Shown here: piece after piece, positions 27,427 to 37,984 of the stretch
How the letters are laid out: the number at the start of each line of letters is the position of its first letter
Position numbering within the stretch: the stretch's first letter is position 1
Source: Verrucomicrobiota bacterium
GTDB lineage: Bacteria; Verrucomicrobiota; Verrucomicrobiia; Limisphaerales; SIBE01
Length of the DNA: 53,374 nt
Direction: 5' to 3'
Assembly: GCA_027623095.1 (NCBI GenBank)
Contig: JAQBVM010000005.1
Span: forward strand, 1 to 53,374
Position numbers and translations under genes: made by a program
The notes under the pieces: generated by a model
What the model saw: the letters and a program-made list of their open reading frames with translations, nothing else
Told to the model about the DNA's origin: nothing
The model's database searches: none

Positions 27427-28113
27427 TCAAGGGGCGACCGGCACCTTCATTAGATCGTCAATCAGCCACGGCCTCGATCCGTCCATCGGCCGGGATTTGG
27501 TGTCCTCTTTAACAGCGTCCACGTCTGCCGGCGACACCGGAGGCGCGTTGTTCCCCCAAGCTTGGCGAATATACGAGAGGATCGCGGCAATATCTTCCGA
27601 ACTTAGAGCTGCTCCGAGTGCTGCCATCGAAGCATTCCAATCCTGATCCTTTACCTTGATTGGGCCGTTCATTCCGTGGAGTGGTATGCGAATCAACCGG
27701 GCTGGGTTTGGCTCGTTCACCCATTCGGAACCTGCCAATGGCGGGAACTGCAAGGCAACTCCCATTCCGTTCACTTGGTGGCAAGCGGCACAAACCATAT
27801 AAAGAGATTCTCCCTTCGCAATGAGCATCTCCGGGCCCGACTTCGGATTCGCGTTTTCGACAAGTTTGTATGATGTGAAAGCCTCGTACACCTTTGGATT
27901 AAACCCTCCCGCGTAACTGTTTAGATACAGCATCCCACCGTACAACATCAATCCCATCAACACAAACAACCATACAGGTGTGATTTCAGAACCGGCACTT
28001 GGCTCCACATCCTGAGCCATACGCTGATCACCACCACTTCCCCGCTTGGTTTTCCGCTCGGGTTGGCGGGACTCTCGAGATGAATGCTGTTTCTTTTTCC
28101 GATCCGGTTTCAT
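27427..28113 (-). CDS. Membrane-anchored monoheme cytochrome c, last gene of the respiratory operon
   Basis: This 228-residue protein has a lysine/arginine-rich cytoplasmic N-terminus, one transmembrane helix (WLFVLMGLMLYGGMLYL, about residues 48-64) and a periplasmic class I cytochrome c domain with a single CAACH near residue 110 and a methionine ligand candidate in HGMNGPIK. It resembles the monoheme half of CcoP-type or cytochrome c subunits associated with oxidases. Its ATG overlaps the upstream cytochrome gene (ATGA), so it is tightly coupled to the CcoN/CcoO-like pair. Likely electron acceptor or exit carrier of that module. Confidence 0.85.
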   Translation of the reverse strand: MKPDRKKKQHSSRESRQPERKTKRGSGGDQRMAQDVEPSAGSEITPVWLFVLMGLMLYGGMLYLNSYAGGFNPKVYEAFTSYKLVENANPKSGPEMLIAKGESLYMVCAACHQVNGMGVALQFPPLAGSEWVNEPNPARLIRIPLHGMNGPIKVKDQDWNASMAALGAALSSEDIAAILSYIRQAWGNNAPPVSPADVDAVKEDTKSRPMDGSRPWLIDDLMKVPVAP

Positions 28114-28823
28114 TGGGTCAACGATTCTCCGAGTCCAAGCATCTGACTGTTCCGGGACGAAACGGCCACCGTGTTGGTGGACGGCTCGGCATCCTTCTTA
28201 GGTTCGGCCGGAATGGGCGCTTCAAAAAGAGACAACGGTGACTGCAGGCTGATCAAATAGGCGGCAAGCGCCCGAGCTTCCTGCTTCGGAATAACTTCGT
28301 ATCCCTTCGGCGGCGCAAGCTCGCCCGTGAGGTCCAATGCCTCCGGGGATCGATCTCCTTGAATAACCCGCATTTCAAACAGAAATGGGAATTGCGGCAT
28401 CGTAGATTTTTCAACCGTCGATTTCGGATTGTAAAGATGCCGGTAATGCCATTGCGGATCGTTCCAGCGCATTCCAACATTCGCCAGATCCGGGCCAATC
28501 CGCAACTGCCCCAACATTGCGGGTTGTTCGAATAAAAAATCTTGAGCCACACTCATTCGCAATCCCCAACCGCGCTCAAAATCAGAACCATATCCCCGGG
28601 GCCGAACCTGTTGAGTATGGCAATAGCCGCAGCCATTCGCCCGGTACACTTCCGCGCCTCGTTGCGCTAACCCAGGTCTTGGCACGGGATAACGAATACC
28701 TGCAGGTTCAACAGTCGCCTGTTGCTGACCACCGATCTGCCGTTGCGGAGAAACGATCATTCCGTACCACGAAAAAGCCATCGCAACGAAAACACCCAAG
28801 AATATCAGTGGACCACGGTTCAT
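28110..28823 (-). CDS. CcoO/FixO-like monoheme cytochrome c subunit
   Basis: A 237-residue protein that matches the CcoO (FixO) subunit of cbb3 oxidases: an N-terminal membrane anchor (GPLIFLGVFVAMAFSWYGMI), the heme c site GCGYCHTQQVRPRGYGSDFERGWG near residue 64, and a methionine ligand in STMPQFPFLFE near 132. I start at the ATG at 28823, which overlaps the CcoN-like stop (ATGA); the frame extends upstream but within that gene. The heme c site is intact, in contrast to the CcoN-like partner, so this subunit should still carry electrons. Confidence 0.88.
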   Translation of the reverse strand: MNRGPLIFLGVFVAMAFSWYGMIVSPQRQIGGQQQATVEPAGIRYPVPRPGLAQRGAEVYRANGCGYCHTQQVRPRGYGSDFERGWGLRMSVAQDFLFEQPAMLGQLRIGPDLANVGMRWNDPQWHYRHLYNPKSTVEKSTMPQFPFLFEMRVIQGDRSPEALDLTGELAPPKGYEVIPKQEARALAAYLISLQSPLSLFEAPIPAEPKKDAEPSTNTVAVSSRNSQMLGLGESLTQ

Positions 28824-30301
28824 AGATTCGCTCCTGCGGCGGCGGGCCCGGAACCCGCCGGAGATCGATTGGATGCAAAGCAGTTCGTGCAACAACAGAG
28901 AGCAAGCAACCGGATCACATTCACAAGGAACGCCAAGTTGGCTGCCAAAAGTAACAAACCACCCAAAGTGCTAAGCCCCAGGAACGGTATCGTCGAACGA
29001 ATCGCTTCAACAAAAGGAATCTCGGGATTGTTGATTCGGACGCCCTGGAGGATTCCACCCGCAACCAGCCCGAGCACCAAAACCAATATTCCCACTACCG
29101 ACCCAAGATAATGCAGTTTGGCTAATTGATCGGAAGGCCAATCGCATCCGGTGATCTTCGGCGCCAGATAATAAATGGCTCCAGCAATTGTCATCCCGAA
29201 AAATCCGTACAAATAGAGGGCCTTGACGCCGGTCGTAAATACCGTCAGATCTGTCACCTCTCCAATAACCCGGAACGAACCCCCGATGTCCAACAGACTT
29301 GCCGCAAAAAAAGCAATCGCACCGAACTGAACGAATCGAAACACCTGATTGTTCTCAGGGCCCTTCGCGCCGCGAGCCGTAAGATGCCAATTCAGCGCCA
29401 CCGCAATGAGGGGCAAAATCATCATCATTCCCCCCGCAATTGATACACTGCTTATCCAACGCGGCACCGGAGCTCCCGCGTGCATCCCTCCCCAACCACC
29501 AAATGCAGCGAGCGTCCAAAAACCAAACGCCGCCAGATGGCGGCTGTGCAACTGCCTTCCAAAGAGTTTAGGAATAAAATAGAAAAGCACCGCCAAACCG
29601 ATTGGGACCGCCCAAAGGGTAATGAGGGCGTGCCCGTACCATCCCGAAACAACCGCTTGCAAAGTTCCGCGGACGGGATGAAAGACAAGAAGCAATTGCG
29701 CCGCGGTGAATATCCATGGAAAACAAAACAGAGCGCCCACCAGATACCATTGCGAGACATAAAGCTGCCTCTCTTGTCGAAAGTGGAAAGTAACCAAGGC
29801 CCAGACGCCCATGAGGCAATACGAAACGAATAATAGTGGAGAAACATAGCCCGGCATTTCCAGCATTGAATGTCCCGTGCTCGCTCCCGCAAGAATTCCA
29901 AGAACGCCCAACTTCACCGCAACATTCCAAAAAAATGCGCCCAAAAGAATCCCCTTCCCTCCCATCAATTCCGCCCGTCCAAGCCTGCACATCAACCACA
30001 GTGCAACCGCCATCGCACCCTGGAACGCGAAACCATACCAGAGAGCGTTCATAGCCGCCGGATACACCCTCCCATAGGTCAACCAGGAGGATTGCGAAAG
30101 AAATCCTGGCGCATGCAGCTTGATCGAGCTGATCAAGGACAAGAACCCGCCTGCGACCAGCCATACCAATGAACAGGCGATCAAAAACATCAAAGGCAGA
30201 CGGCAAGACCGATCGATTTGCAACACCCTGGATTTCGCCGCGGCGGAATCCCCGGAAACCGGCCCCGCGGAGTTGGCCAAAGCTGATGGCTGCGTATTCA
30301 T
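28820..30301 (-). CDS. CcoN-like heme-copper oxidase subunit I lacking most cofactor ligands
   Basis: This 493-residue protein has about 12 membrane helices and aligns by eye with CcoN of cbb3 oxidases (STGHSMLEMPGY, SGWYGHALITLW, LFYFIPKLFGR, GAIYYLAPKI). In CcoN the low-spin heme ligand in RxxPLHTxA is here RVYPAAMNA, the HH pair with tyrosine before it is GGWGGMHAG, and the axial pair in TIGHVH is TTGVKA. Only the WYGH histidine and one of the HH pair remain. It therefore should not bind hemes b and b3 canonically. The C-terminus holds CCCTNC. It is flanked by a proline-tailed protein and intact cytochrome c subunits downstream of ACIII. A scaffold role or a different cofactor set is possible. 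Confidence 0.85.
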   Translation of the reverse strand: MNTQPSALANSAGPVSGDSAAAKSRVLQIDRSCRLPLMFLIACSLVWLVAGGFLSLISSIKLHAPGFLSQSSWLTYGRVYPAAMNALWYGFAFQGAMAVALWLMCRLGRAELMGGKGILLGAFFWNVAVKLGVLGILAGASTGHSMLEMPGYVSPLLFVSYCLMGVWALVTFHFRQERQLYVSQWYLVGALFCFPWIFTAAQLLLVFHPVRGTLQAVVSGWYGHALITLWAVPIGLAVLFYFIPKLFGRQLHSRHLAAFGFWTLAAFGGWGGMHAGAPVPRWISSVSIAGGMMMILPLIAVALNWHLTARGAKGPENNQVFRFVQFGAIAFFAASLLDIGGSFRVIGEVTDLTVFTTGVKALYLYGFFGMTIAGAIYYLAPKITGCDWPSDQLAKLHYLGSVVGILVLVLGLVAGGILQGVRINNPEIPFVEAIRSTIPFLGLSTLGGLLLLAANLAFLVNVIRLLALCCCTNCFASNRSPAGSGPAAAGANL

Positions 30302-30329
30302 TCGGTTTACTTAAAACAACGAACTCTGT

Positions 30330-30713
30330 TCATTCAAATTCGCTGGGTTTCTCCGGAGGCGGAGGTGGGGGCGGAGGGTTGAAACGGTCCCATTCAGTAA
30401 CCAATTTGGCGTGTCCTGCCGCCGGATCCTGCCATTCCTGGACCACCAGTTCGATCGCGCGCTGGATGGGGACCCGAACCTGGCCCCTGGTTTCATCAAT
30501 GTAGGCATATTTCTCGAGTTGATCCTTTGCAGACTCTTGAATTTGTCCGGAAGCCTTAAGCCGCTCCTCAACCCGAACGCCGTCGATTGGAGCCGCCTGA
30601 GAACGATCTCGAGCCCATCCCATGAGTTCGAACATCGCCAGAAAAAGAACGAAAATCACGATAAAATAGAAGGTGGTTTCGAACTTTCCAGCATTGTTGG
30701 GGCGCGTGCTCAT
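30330..30713 (-). CDS. Single-pass membrane protein with C-terminal polyproline tail
   Basis: This 127-residue protein has an N-terminal transmembrane helix (FYFIVIFVLFLAMFELMGW, about 15-33), a periplasmic part with YAYIDETRGQVRVPIQRAIELVVQEW, and a tail of eight consecutive prolines followed by EKPSEFE. The phrase Y.(W/I)D...G.(V/Y)R(V/I)PI..A(M/I)EL recurs in small proteins encoded beside cytochrome oxidases, but I do not know a named family. It lies between actF (49 bp) and the CcoN-like gene (28 bp), so it probably belongs to that membrane complex. Confidence 0.7.
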   Translation of the reverse strand: MSTRPNNAGKFETTFYFIVIFVLFLAMFELMGWARDRSQAAPIDGVRVEERLKASGQIQESAKDQLEKYAYIDETRGQVRVPIQRAIELVVQEWQDPAAGHAKLVTEWDRFNPPPPPPPPEKPSEFE

Positions 30714-30762
30714 CGCTTCTCTCCGGTTTCGATTTCTAGATTCAAATTCGATCTTACCCTAT

Positions 30763-32007
30763 TCACTTGGCGCCTCCGCTGGCACTTGCCGCCTCTCGAC
30801 TCGAGACCGGCGGAACGTGAATTCCCATCGTTTCCGAGAATCGCGGGTCTTTCTGGGGATACGGTGGATACGCAGCGTAATCTTTGAGATAGCGCTGGAC
30901 CATGAATCCGCCGATAAAGGCGAAACAAGCCAGATCCAGCCAGTGCAACACAAAACCGTCCGGATGGATTATCGGCATGATATTAAACGATAAATCGATA
31001 AAATGCATTAACCAGGCCCAGATCCCGACTGGAATCATCAACCAGGACAGCTTCACATCAATTCGCAATAGCACGAGGAACGGCAGGAAAAAGTGGCCGA
31101 AAATGATGATCATTCCAATGTCCCACCACGATCCCTTTTCGCGAAGGACATACCAAAAAGTCTCTTCCGGAATGTTAGCGTTCCAAATGATGAAATACTG
31201 CGAGAAATGTATATACGCGTAGAAGACCGTGAACGCAAACAAGAGAGAGCCCAAGAAATAAAACTGCGTTTCTTGCATGACTTCTCTTAACGGTCCCTGG
31301 CGTTTCAGCAAAAGCGTTATCAAATAAACGGTAGCAATCGTGAGCCAAACACTTCCCGCAAAGAAATAGACTGCATACATGGTCGAGAACCACTGATGCT
31401 GCAGCGATTTCATCCACATGATCACAGCAAGAGTCACGGTGATGGCGAAACTGAAAATCCCGAAGTAAGACAATTTCCGCATTCGGTGCGTGCATTCCGC
31501 AGAACCAGTCCGATCTTGCTCTAGCGACCAGAAACGCAGCTTTGTAGTAAAGAACCACCAGACGAAAAAACATCCGATCGACACGAGGTAAAACATCGGA
31601 ATGTTAAACAGCGATTCCTTCGCGTGCAGCGCATGGTCCGGAGTGTGATTCAACGAAAGACCCATCCACGGATACATCTTTGGCGCAAACAAAGCGATGG
31701 GTAGAAACAATGGAATTAGCCATCGCACCTGACAGGCCAGATTCTCGTTAACACGCCTGATTGGAACAGACCAACTTGCATCGAAAAGATGGTGCAGGAG
31801 CACAAGGAACCATCCACCCATGCAGAGGCTCAGAAAGAACATGAACGAGAGCAGCCAGGAGAAGGCAAATTGCTCACGAAGGTCCGGCTTCAATAAACCA
31901 ATCAGCGCGAGCACCCCGCCAACGACCATGAGTCGCATCGGGAGAGGCCGCCACTTCGACAAATCCAACGGTGTCGCAGACGAAGATGGATTGGAGTGAG
32001 AACTCAT
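30763..32007 (-). CDS. actF: Alternative complex III subunit ActF
   Basis: A 414-residue membrane protein with about ten hydrophobic helices, matching ActF, the smaller NrfD-like quinone-interacting subunit of alternative complex III. Typical stretches are FSWLLSFMFFLSLCMGGWFLVLLHHLFDASWSV near residue 48, KESLFNIPMFYLVS and SLLFAFTVFYAYIHFSQYFIIW. ActF lies in the inner membrane next to ActC. The gene starts 2 bp after actE. ACIII oxidises quinol and passes electrons to cytochrome c or an oxidase, replacing the bc1 complex. Confidence 0.88.
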   Translation of the reverse strand: MSSHSNPSSSATPLDLSKWRPLPMRLMVVGGVLALIGLLKPDLREQFAFSWLLSFMFFLSLCMGGWFLVLLHHLFDASWSVPIRRVNENLACQVRWLIPLFLPIALFAPKMYPWMGLSLNHTPDHALHAKESLFNIPMFYLVSIGCFFVWWFFTTKLRFWSLEQDRTGSAECTHRMRKLSYFGIFSFAITVTLAVIMWMKSLQHQWFSTMYAVYFFAGSVWLTIATVYLITLLLKRQGPLREVMQETQFYFLGSLLFAFTVFYAYIHFSQYFIIWNANIPEETFWYVLREKGSWWDIGMIIIFGHFFLPFLVLLRIDVKLSWLMIPVGIWAWLMHFIDLSFNIMPIIHPDGFVLHWLDLACFAFIGGFMVQRYLKDYAAYPPYPQKDPRFSETMGIHVPPVSSREAASASGGAK

Positions 32008-32009
32008 AA

Positions 32010-32666
32010 CTAGTTCTTGAGTGTGGATCGAAGTTGTTCCGGAACATCATTCACGGAGGCAACGCGGCTGCGCTGCAACGCGCGCACATACGCGATAATC
32101 GCCCACCGGTCTTTAATGCTGACTTGAGCGGCATAATTGCTCATCAAGTTACGGCCGCTCGTAATCACATGGAACAACTCGCCGTCTCCCATCTTGATTA
32201 ATCTGGGATCGTGTAAGTTGGCGACAACTGCCATCCCGAATTTCCGCGTCACTCCATTTCCATCACCCAATGAACCGTGGCAGGGAAGGCAGTTTATTTG
32301 GTACCGGTCCATCCCTCTCATAACGAGTTCGCCTGTAACCTGAAGTGGAATGTTCTCGATGAAATTGGTCATTCCAGTCGCTCTCCCCGTATTCACCGGA
32401 ACATCCTGGTAAGAATAAACGGTTGATTGTCCGCCCGCAGCCGGCACGCGGAGCGGCGTGCTCCTGGCGATCGTTCCCGCCACAGGCAAACGCGAACCGC
32501 GACCGTCACCAAAAAAGCCGTCTTCCGCCTGCGGACGCAGTTTCGGTTGCCTGTCCATATCTGGAAACAGTTCGATTGGCGGACGCCGGGTTGTGCTGCC
32601 TCGGAAGCCAGCCACGCCGATGACAAAGACCAATAGCATGATGAAGATGGAGAGGAAATAACGCAT
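32010..32666 (-). CDS. actE: Alternative complex III monoheme cytochrome c, ActE
   Basis: This 218-residue protein has an N-terminal signal anchor (LSIFIMLLVFVIGVAGF), a long proline-rich linker, and a class I cytochrome c domain with CLPCHGSLGDGNGV near residue 130 and a methionine ligand candidate in SGRNLMSNYAAQ near 170. ActE is the periplasmic monoheme cytochrome of ACIII. Position between actD and actF is the standard order. Confidence 0.92.
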   Translation of the reverse strand: MRYFLSIFIMLLVFVIGVAGFRGSTTRRPPIELFPDMDRQPKLRPQAEDGFFGDGRGSRLPVAGTIARSTPLRVPAAGGQSTVYSYQDVPVNTGRATGMTNFIENIPLQVTGELVMRGMDRYQINCLPCHGSLGDGNGVTRKFGMAVVANLHDPRLIKMGDGELFHVITSGRNLMSNYAAQVSIKDRWAIIAYVRALQRSRVASVNDVPEQLRSTLKN

Positions 32667-32668
32667 AG

Positions 32669-33208
32669 TCAGTCCTCCACGCCCTCGATGTGCTTGCTGC
32701 CGGTCGATTCCAGCAACTTGCGGGTGTCTGTCCCAGAGAATTTCGGATCACTCGTTTCAATGACTATGAAGAACCGGTCGTGCGTTGCCAGCGCGAACCT
32801 TTTGTGCTTCAAGAGCGGATGATGCAATCGGGGCAACCGATTCAGGAACAGCATACCCAAAATCGCTCCAAAAGCGCCAAAGAGAATTGTCAATTCATAC
32901 GATGGCGGAAAAGCGCCATGCGGACTGAACATCGGTTTTCCGCCAACAGGAATTGCGTAATCGACCGCGTTCATCCACCAAATCATCAACATGCCCGTGA
33001 GATATCCGGTTGCACCGCCGATGAACGAGAACCACCCTACTTTCGAGTTCCGCATCCCCATTGCCTTGTCCATTCCGTGAACCGGAAACGGAGTAAACAC
33101 ATCCCACTTTCGGAATCCGGAATCTCGCACCTTCTCCGCGGCATGCATGAGGGCGGCCGGCGTATCGAACTCAGCAATCAAGCCGTAAAGTTTCGAGCTC
33201 TCGGACAT
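32669..33208 (-). CDS. actD: Alternative complex III subunit ActD (DUF3341)
   Basis: This 179-residue DUF3341 protein starts with LYGLIAEFDTPAALMHAAEKVRDSGFRKWDVFTPFPVHGMDKAMG, the cytoplasmic ActD fold, followed by two transmembrane helices (WFSFIGGATGYLTGMLMIWW and LTILFGAFGAILGMLFL). It is a structural subunit of ACIII next to ActC and ActF. It begins 1 bp after actC ends and is followed by actE after 2 bp. Confidence 0.92.
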   Translation of the reverse strand: MSESSKLYGLIAEFDTPAALMHAAEKVRDSGFRKWDVFTPFPVHGMDKAMGMRNSKVGWFSFIGGATGYLTGMLMIWWMNAVDYAIPVGGKPMFSPHGAFPPSYELTILFGAFGAILGMLFLNRLPRLHHPLLKHKRFALATHDRFFIVIETSDPKFSGTDTRKLLESTGSKHIEGVED

Positions 33209-33209
33209 A

Positions 33210-34637
33210 CTAATGGTGCCCTCCCGGTTTGGCTCCGCCCAGCGGATGATGTGGATCCGCCTGAGGCGTGACTCCCTTGACTTCTGAAATCGCGATCATC
33301 GGCAGAAAGCGCAGGAACAGCAAAAACATTGTGAAGAACAATCCGAACGTCCCGATGTAAGTCAAAATATCCCAAATGGTCGGAGCGAAATACCCCCAAT
33401 TGGAAGGGAGAAACTCACGACTCAGAGACGTAATAACAATCTCAAACCGCTCAAACCACATTCCAATGTTCACAAAAATCGACAGCACCCATACGAACAG
33501 CATGTTTGTGCGAACCTTCTTAAACCAGAAGAATTGCGGCACCAACACGTTGCAGGTGATCATGGTCCAGTAACCCCACCAATACGGACCAAACGCACGA
33601 TTCCAAAAGGCAAACTTTTCATACGGACTTCCGCTGTACCAGGCGATGAACACTTCCATGCCGTAGGCATACGACACAATCGATCCTACCGCCAATGTCA
33701 CTTTGCACATGAGCTCAATATGCCGAACGGTAATGATCTCCTCTAATTTGCAGAGGCGCCGCAACGGAATAAGCAGCGTGAGAACCATTCCAAATCCCGA
33801 GAACACAGCGCCCGCAACAAAATAGGGCGGAAATATTGTCGTGTGCCACCCCGGCAAATTTGAAACGGCGAAATCCAAGGAAACGATACTATGAACAGAA
33901 AGAACCAGCGGTGTGGATAACCCGGCCAGAATTAAGTACGCCTTTTCATAGTTGCTCCAGTGCCGGTTCGAACCTGTCCAACCCAAGGAAAACAGCCCGT
34001 ACAGGAACTTCCGGATTTTTGTTTTTGAACGGTCTCGCATCACCGCCAAGTCCGGAACCAAACCGACATACCAAAACAAGAGCGAAACGGTGAAATAAGT
34101 GGACACCGCGAATACGTCCCACATGAGCGGCGAACGGAACTGCGGCCATATCGAATTCGCGTTGGGAATCGGGAAAAGCCACCAGCCGAGCCATGCGCGT
34201 CCAATATGAATCAAGGGAAATATTCCAGCGCACATCACCGCGAAAATCGTCATCGCTTCGGCAGCCCGATTCACCCCCGTGCGCCATTTTTGACGGAGCA
34301 GAAAGAGAATCGCGGAGATCAGCGTGCCCGCGTGGCCGATGCCGATCCACCAGACAAAGTTGACGATTGGCCATCCCCACATGACCGGATGGTTATTCCC
34401 GTATATGCCGACACCAGTCGAGATGAGGTAGGCCAAGACCGCGAACAACATCAACATCGTTGGAAAGCTGATGGAAAAAGCAACCCACCACCACTTGGGA
34501 GTCTTGCCCTCGACGATGCCGGATATCTGGTCCGAGATCCAACCCGGGCCACGCTGGTTTTCGACCAACGGTTCACGCTCCAGCTCAGCGGGTGGCGCAT
34601 GGATCTTCAGAGTGGGGGGAATCGCGGCTTCAGACAT
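33210..34637 (-). CDS. actC: Alternative complex III quinol-binding subunit ActC (NrfD family)
   Basis: A 475-residue NrfD/PsrC-type membrane protein with about ten helices; recognisable parts are [54 protein letters not shown] with the conserved H-AG quinol-site block, and [23 protein letters not shown]. ActC takes electrons from quinol and hands them to the ActB iron-sulfur clusters. Its ATG overlaps the actB stop (TAATG), so the two are translationally coupled. Confidence 0.93.
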   Translation of the reverse strand: MSEAAIPPTLKIHAPPAELEREPLVENQRGPGWISDQISGIVEGKTPKWWWVAFSISFPTMLMLFAVLAYLISTGVGIYGNNHPVMWGWPIVNFVWWIGIGHAGTLISAILFLLRQKWRTGVNRAAEAMTIFAVMCAGIFPLIHIGRAWLGWWLFPIPNANSIWPQFRSPLMWDVFAVSTYFTVSLLFWYVGLVPDLAVMRDRSKTKIRKFLYGLFSLGWTGSNRHWSNYEKAYLILAGLSTPLVLSVHSIVSLDFAVSNLPGWHTTIFPPYFVAGAVFSGFGMVLTLLIPLRRLCKLEEIITVRHIELMCKVTLAVGSIVSYAYGMEVFIAWYSGSPYEKFAFWNRAFGPYWWGYWTMITCNVLVPQFFWFKKVRTNMLFVWVLSIFVNIGMWFERFEIVITSLSREFLPSNWGYFAPTIWDILTYIGTFGLFFTMFLLFLRFLPMIAISEVKGVTPQADPHHPLGGAKPGGHH

Positions 34638-37600
34638 TAATGAGATCCTTTCTCGCCATTTCCGGACTCTGCCGCGGAATGAGCCGATTCGCCTTCGGAA
34701 TGACCGTTCCCTTCATGAGTTCCGGCCTTTTTCAAAAACTCCTTGCTGCTCAACGGCGCTTCATAGGCATCCGGCATCAACGGATTCGGATTTCGGAGGC
34801 GCGTCAGATAGGTAAGCCGCGGTTTTGTTCCAAGGAACTCCAATACCGAATAATCTCGATCCTGGGCCTTCAACTTCGAGACCCGGCTATTTGGGTCTTT
34901 AATATTCCCGAAAACAATTGCCTCCGCGGGACATGCCTGTTCACAGGCCGTTTGCACGGCGCCATCACGAACCACAATGTCAGGAGAGGCTCCCGCCTTG
35001 ACCTTTTGAGCAATCTTAGCTCGTTCGATGCGTTGAATACAGAATGTGCACTTCTCCATGACGCCGCGCATTCGAACACTGACGTCCGGATTCATCGCCA
35101 ACTTAACCAGCTCCCACTGATCTTCCGGCAAACCACCACGATCCGGATCCTTGAACCATCGCAAAACGCCCAGCTCCCCGTTTGCATCTTTCGAAAACGG
35201 GCTTTTGTAAAACTGATCGCGCGGCCGCCGTGAATAATCGAAATAATTGAACCGCCGCACCTTGTACGGACAGTTGTTTGAACAGTATCGAGTTCCAACA
35301 CAACGGTTGTACACCATCAAGTTGAGACCCTCGTTATCATGCACGGTCGCGTTCACCGGGCAAACACTCTCGCACGGAGCGCTCTCGCAGTGCTGGCAGA
35401 GCATCGGTTGATTGGCAACTTGCGGATCGGCAATCTGTTCGTCTGAAGACTTTTCGGGATCCCCGGTGTAATACCGGTCGATCCGAATCCAGTGCATTTC
35501 ACGATTCCGATTCACCTGATCTTTCCCAACAATCGGGATATTGTTCTCGCTCTGGCAGGCGATGACACAGGCGGAGCAACCCACACATCCGCTGAGATCA
35601 ATCGACATCCCCCACTGGTGAACGGATTTCTCCGTTGGAGTGAGCCCATCTTTGCCAGGCACATCCATCGGATTTGGATAAAGTGAAACCGGGCTTCCAT
35701 CCTTCGGAGTTCCCGGAGGCTTTTCCGCATCCATCGTCCGCACAAAAGCATTGTTCTCGCGGTACTGGTGCAACGTCGCCTCGCGCACAATCGGGCGCCC
35801 TTCCATTGCCCAATGGTTCTGCGTTGTCGCGAGCTGACCCGATCTTCCGGTTTGAACACTCAGTTTCGCCCCGGTGGAAATATACGCCGCGCGACTCGTT
35901 CGCAACTTATACGCATCGAAACCCACGCCCTGCCCTACTCGCCCAGTCTTGGTTCTCCCATAACCCAAGGCCAGCCCAATCGTGTTGTCAGCCTGGCCCG
36001 GTTGAATCCAAACCGGACCCTCAACAGAACGGCCGTCGAGTTCGATTTTCACCCACGGCACATGGAGCTTCATGGTCTCTTTGTCCGTGTAGAAAACATT
36101 CAGCTCCCTCGCAGTTTTCACACTCAACGAAATCACGTTCTCCCAAACAAGTTTGCTGATGGGGTCGGGCAATTCCTGAAGCCAGCCGTTGTTATTGTAT
36201 CTTCCATCATCGACACACGCGTCGCGATGGAAGACCACTTCAAGCGACTCTTTCGTGGGAGCCGCGGATGCTTGCGCAGCGCTTACAATCGACGCGGCGG
36301 CGGCTCGATCGAAGTCCACCGCAACTTCCTTCGAAGCGCTCCCTTCATGAAACCCGTCATGCAAAAACTTCTTCCACGCCTCGTCGTCGTCTCCGACTAT
36401 CCCCCGAAACGTGTCGCGCACAATTTCATGGGGGCTGCTCTTTTCCTCGCCCGCCAGCCGAGCTAAAACCTCGATCTCGGTCACCCCATGGAACAGCGGC
36501 TCAATAATAGGCTGAACCGGCACAAGCGTGCCATCAGAAGTACGCGCGTCACCCCACGACTCCAGGTAATGCGCCATTGGCAAATTCAGGCCCTTTGCCG
36601 GAAAAGATTCATCCTCGTAGTACGCGAGCCGCACAATCGTCTTTGCCTTCCCTTGCGATTGAGACCAATTCAACTCGGCCGGCGCGTTGTAGGCGGGGTT
36701 TCCTCCAAGAATGACAAGCGTATCCACCCGTCCCGAGTCGAGCGCCTTTGCAAGATCCGAAATCGTTGTCTTGGGCGGCTCCGGAGTTTCGTGGAAAACG
36801 ATTGTCTTCCCGTTGTTCCCCAATGCCGCATTCATCGCAGCCGCTAACAAATGCACCGCCAATGGCTGCCGATAGCCCGCCAGCACGACGCTTCGCCCCA
36901 AGTTCTCGCTCTTTAACAAATCGTTGGCACAACCAATGATCCAGTTCTCATCCCCCTTGAACCCCGCTGCCAAGCCCTGAAGATCCGGAAGCAGATCCGT
37001 TTTCCCGGTTTGCTTCAGTATTTCCAAAGCGAGCCGCGCTGCGACAGAGAGCACGGCACCTGTCGGAACCCGCAAACGATGATCCGCATTCGCTCCGGTT
37101 AAAGTCATCAGACCTTCAACCGCATACAGCCTGTTCATTGGATCGGCCGCCTTTTCCGTGCGCCGTCCTTTGGAAAACTGCCTGATCTTAATATGTGTAT
37201 TTTCCTCGGAACCGATGAAATCACAGTCCAACGAGACAATAACGGAAGCTTCGTTCAACTTCGCGTAAGGCGTCACAGACCGCCCGTAGGCAGTCGAAGC
37301 GGCCTGACGGTGAATATCAAAATCAATAGGCTCGTAGTAATGCGACTGAGCGTTGGGAAGTCTTTCGCGAACCAATTTCAGCATCCGGTCGCGCGACGGA
37401 GAGGCACTTCTTTCGAGCAGAAACGCTAATCCGTTTCCTCCATTCGACCGTGCCTGTTTCGATAACTCCGCGAGAAAACTGGATGCGCTCTCGCGAGAAA
37501 CGGACTCAGCATCCTTTGCAAAACGCGTCGCTCGATCGGGATCATATAGGTTCAGAATAGAGGCCTGCGCAAAGACGTCGGTTCCACCATTGCTATCCGG

Positions 37601-37984
37601 GTGCTCTTTGTTTCCCTCAATCTTCGTCGGACGCCCTTCGCTAGCCGTTACCACCAACGGAATCGCGCCACCCCGTCCGGGCATCGCCGTCGCGTAATAC
37701 TGGGGCATGCCGTGAACATAGTTTTCAGGCGTTTTCGCAAACGGAACAATTCGCTCTTCCGGCCGGCGACAACCCGTCGCGCCCAATCCTGCAAGCAGGA
37801 AAGACGCGGACATAATCTTTACAAAATGACGCCTTGAAACAGGGTCTGTGAATTCGCTCGCGCCCGAAGGGAATTCCCGTTCGACCCACTGCTGAAACTC
37901 AGGTGTATCAGCCAGTTGATCCAAACTGCGCCAATACTTCGCGCCGGTTTCCGGAATAGGACAAGGCGGTGGAACGGTTTTCAT
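34637..37984 (-). CDS. actB: Alternative complex III iron-sulfur/molybdopterin-fold subunit ActB
   Basis: This 1115-residue protein joins an N-terminal molybdopterin-oxidoreductase-like domain (about residues 80-720) with a ferredoxin-type domain (about 790-1050). A Tat-like signal [18 protein letters not shown] lies near residue 52. Cluster motifs [50 protein letters not shown] and CTFCIQR...[10 protein letters not shown] fit three 4Fe-4S and one 3Fe-4S clusters as in known ACIII. I start at the ATG at 37984, which overlaps the actA stop (ATGA), not at an upstream TTG. Known ActB proteins lack the Mo cofactor itself. Confidence 0.93.
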   Translation of the reverse strand: MKTVPPPCPIPETGAKYWRSLDQLADTPEFQQWVEREFPSGASEFTDPVSRRHFVKIMSASFLLAGLGATGCRRPEERIVPFAKTPENYVHGMPQYYATAMPGRGGAIPLVVTASEGRPTKIEGNKEHPDSNGGTDVFAQASILNLYDPDRATRFAKDAESVSRESASSFLAELSKQARSNGGNGLAFLLERSASPSRDRMLKLVRERLPNAQSHYYEPIDFDIHRQAASTAYGRSVTPYAKLNEASVIVSLDCDFIGSEENTHIKIRQFSKGRRTEKAADPMNRLYAVEGLMTLTGANADHRLRVPTGAVLSVAARLALEILKQTGKTDLLPDLQGLAAGFKGDENWIIGCANDLLKSENLGRSVVLAGYRQPLAVHLLAAAMNAALGNNGKTIVFHETPEPPKTTISDLAKALDSGRVDTLVILGGNPAYNAPAELNWSQSQGKAKTIVRLAYYEDESFPAKGLNLPMAHYLESWGDARTSDGTLVPVQPIIEPLFHGVTEIEVLARLAGEEKSSPHEIVRDTFRGIVGDDDEAWKKFLHDGFHEGSASKEVAVDFDRAAAASIVSAAQASAAPTKESLEVVFHRDACVDDGRYNNNGWLQELPDPISKLVWENVISLSVKTARELNVFYTDKETMKLHVPWVKIELDGRSVEGPVWIQPGQADNTIGLALGYGRTKTGRVGQGVGFDAYKLRTSRAAYISTGAKLSVQTGRSGQLATTQNHWAMEGRPIVREATLHQYRENNAFVRTMDAEKPPGTPKDGSPVSLYPNPMDVPGKDGLTPTEKSVHQWGMSIDLSGCVGCSACVIACQSENNIPIVGKDQVNRNREMHWIRIDRYYTGDPEKSSDEQIADPQVANQPMLCQHCESAPCESVCPVNATVHDNEGLNLMVYNRCVGTRYCSNNCPYKVRRFNYFDYSRRPRDQFYKSPFSKDANGELGVLRWFKDPDRGGLPEDQWELVKLAMNPDVSVRMRGVMEKCTFCIQRIERAKIAQKVKAGASPDIVVRDGAVQTACEQACPAEAIVFGNIKDPNSRVSKLKAQDRDYSVLEFLGTKPRLTYLTRLRNPNPLMPDAYEAPLSSKEFLKKAGTHEGNGHSEGESAHSAAESGNGEKGSH

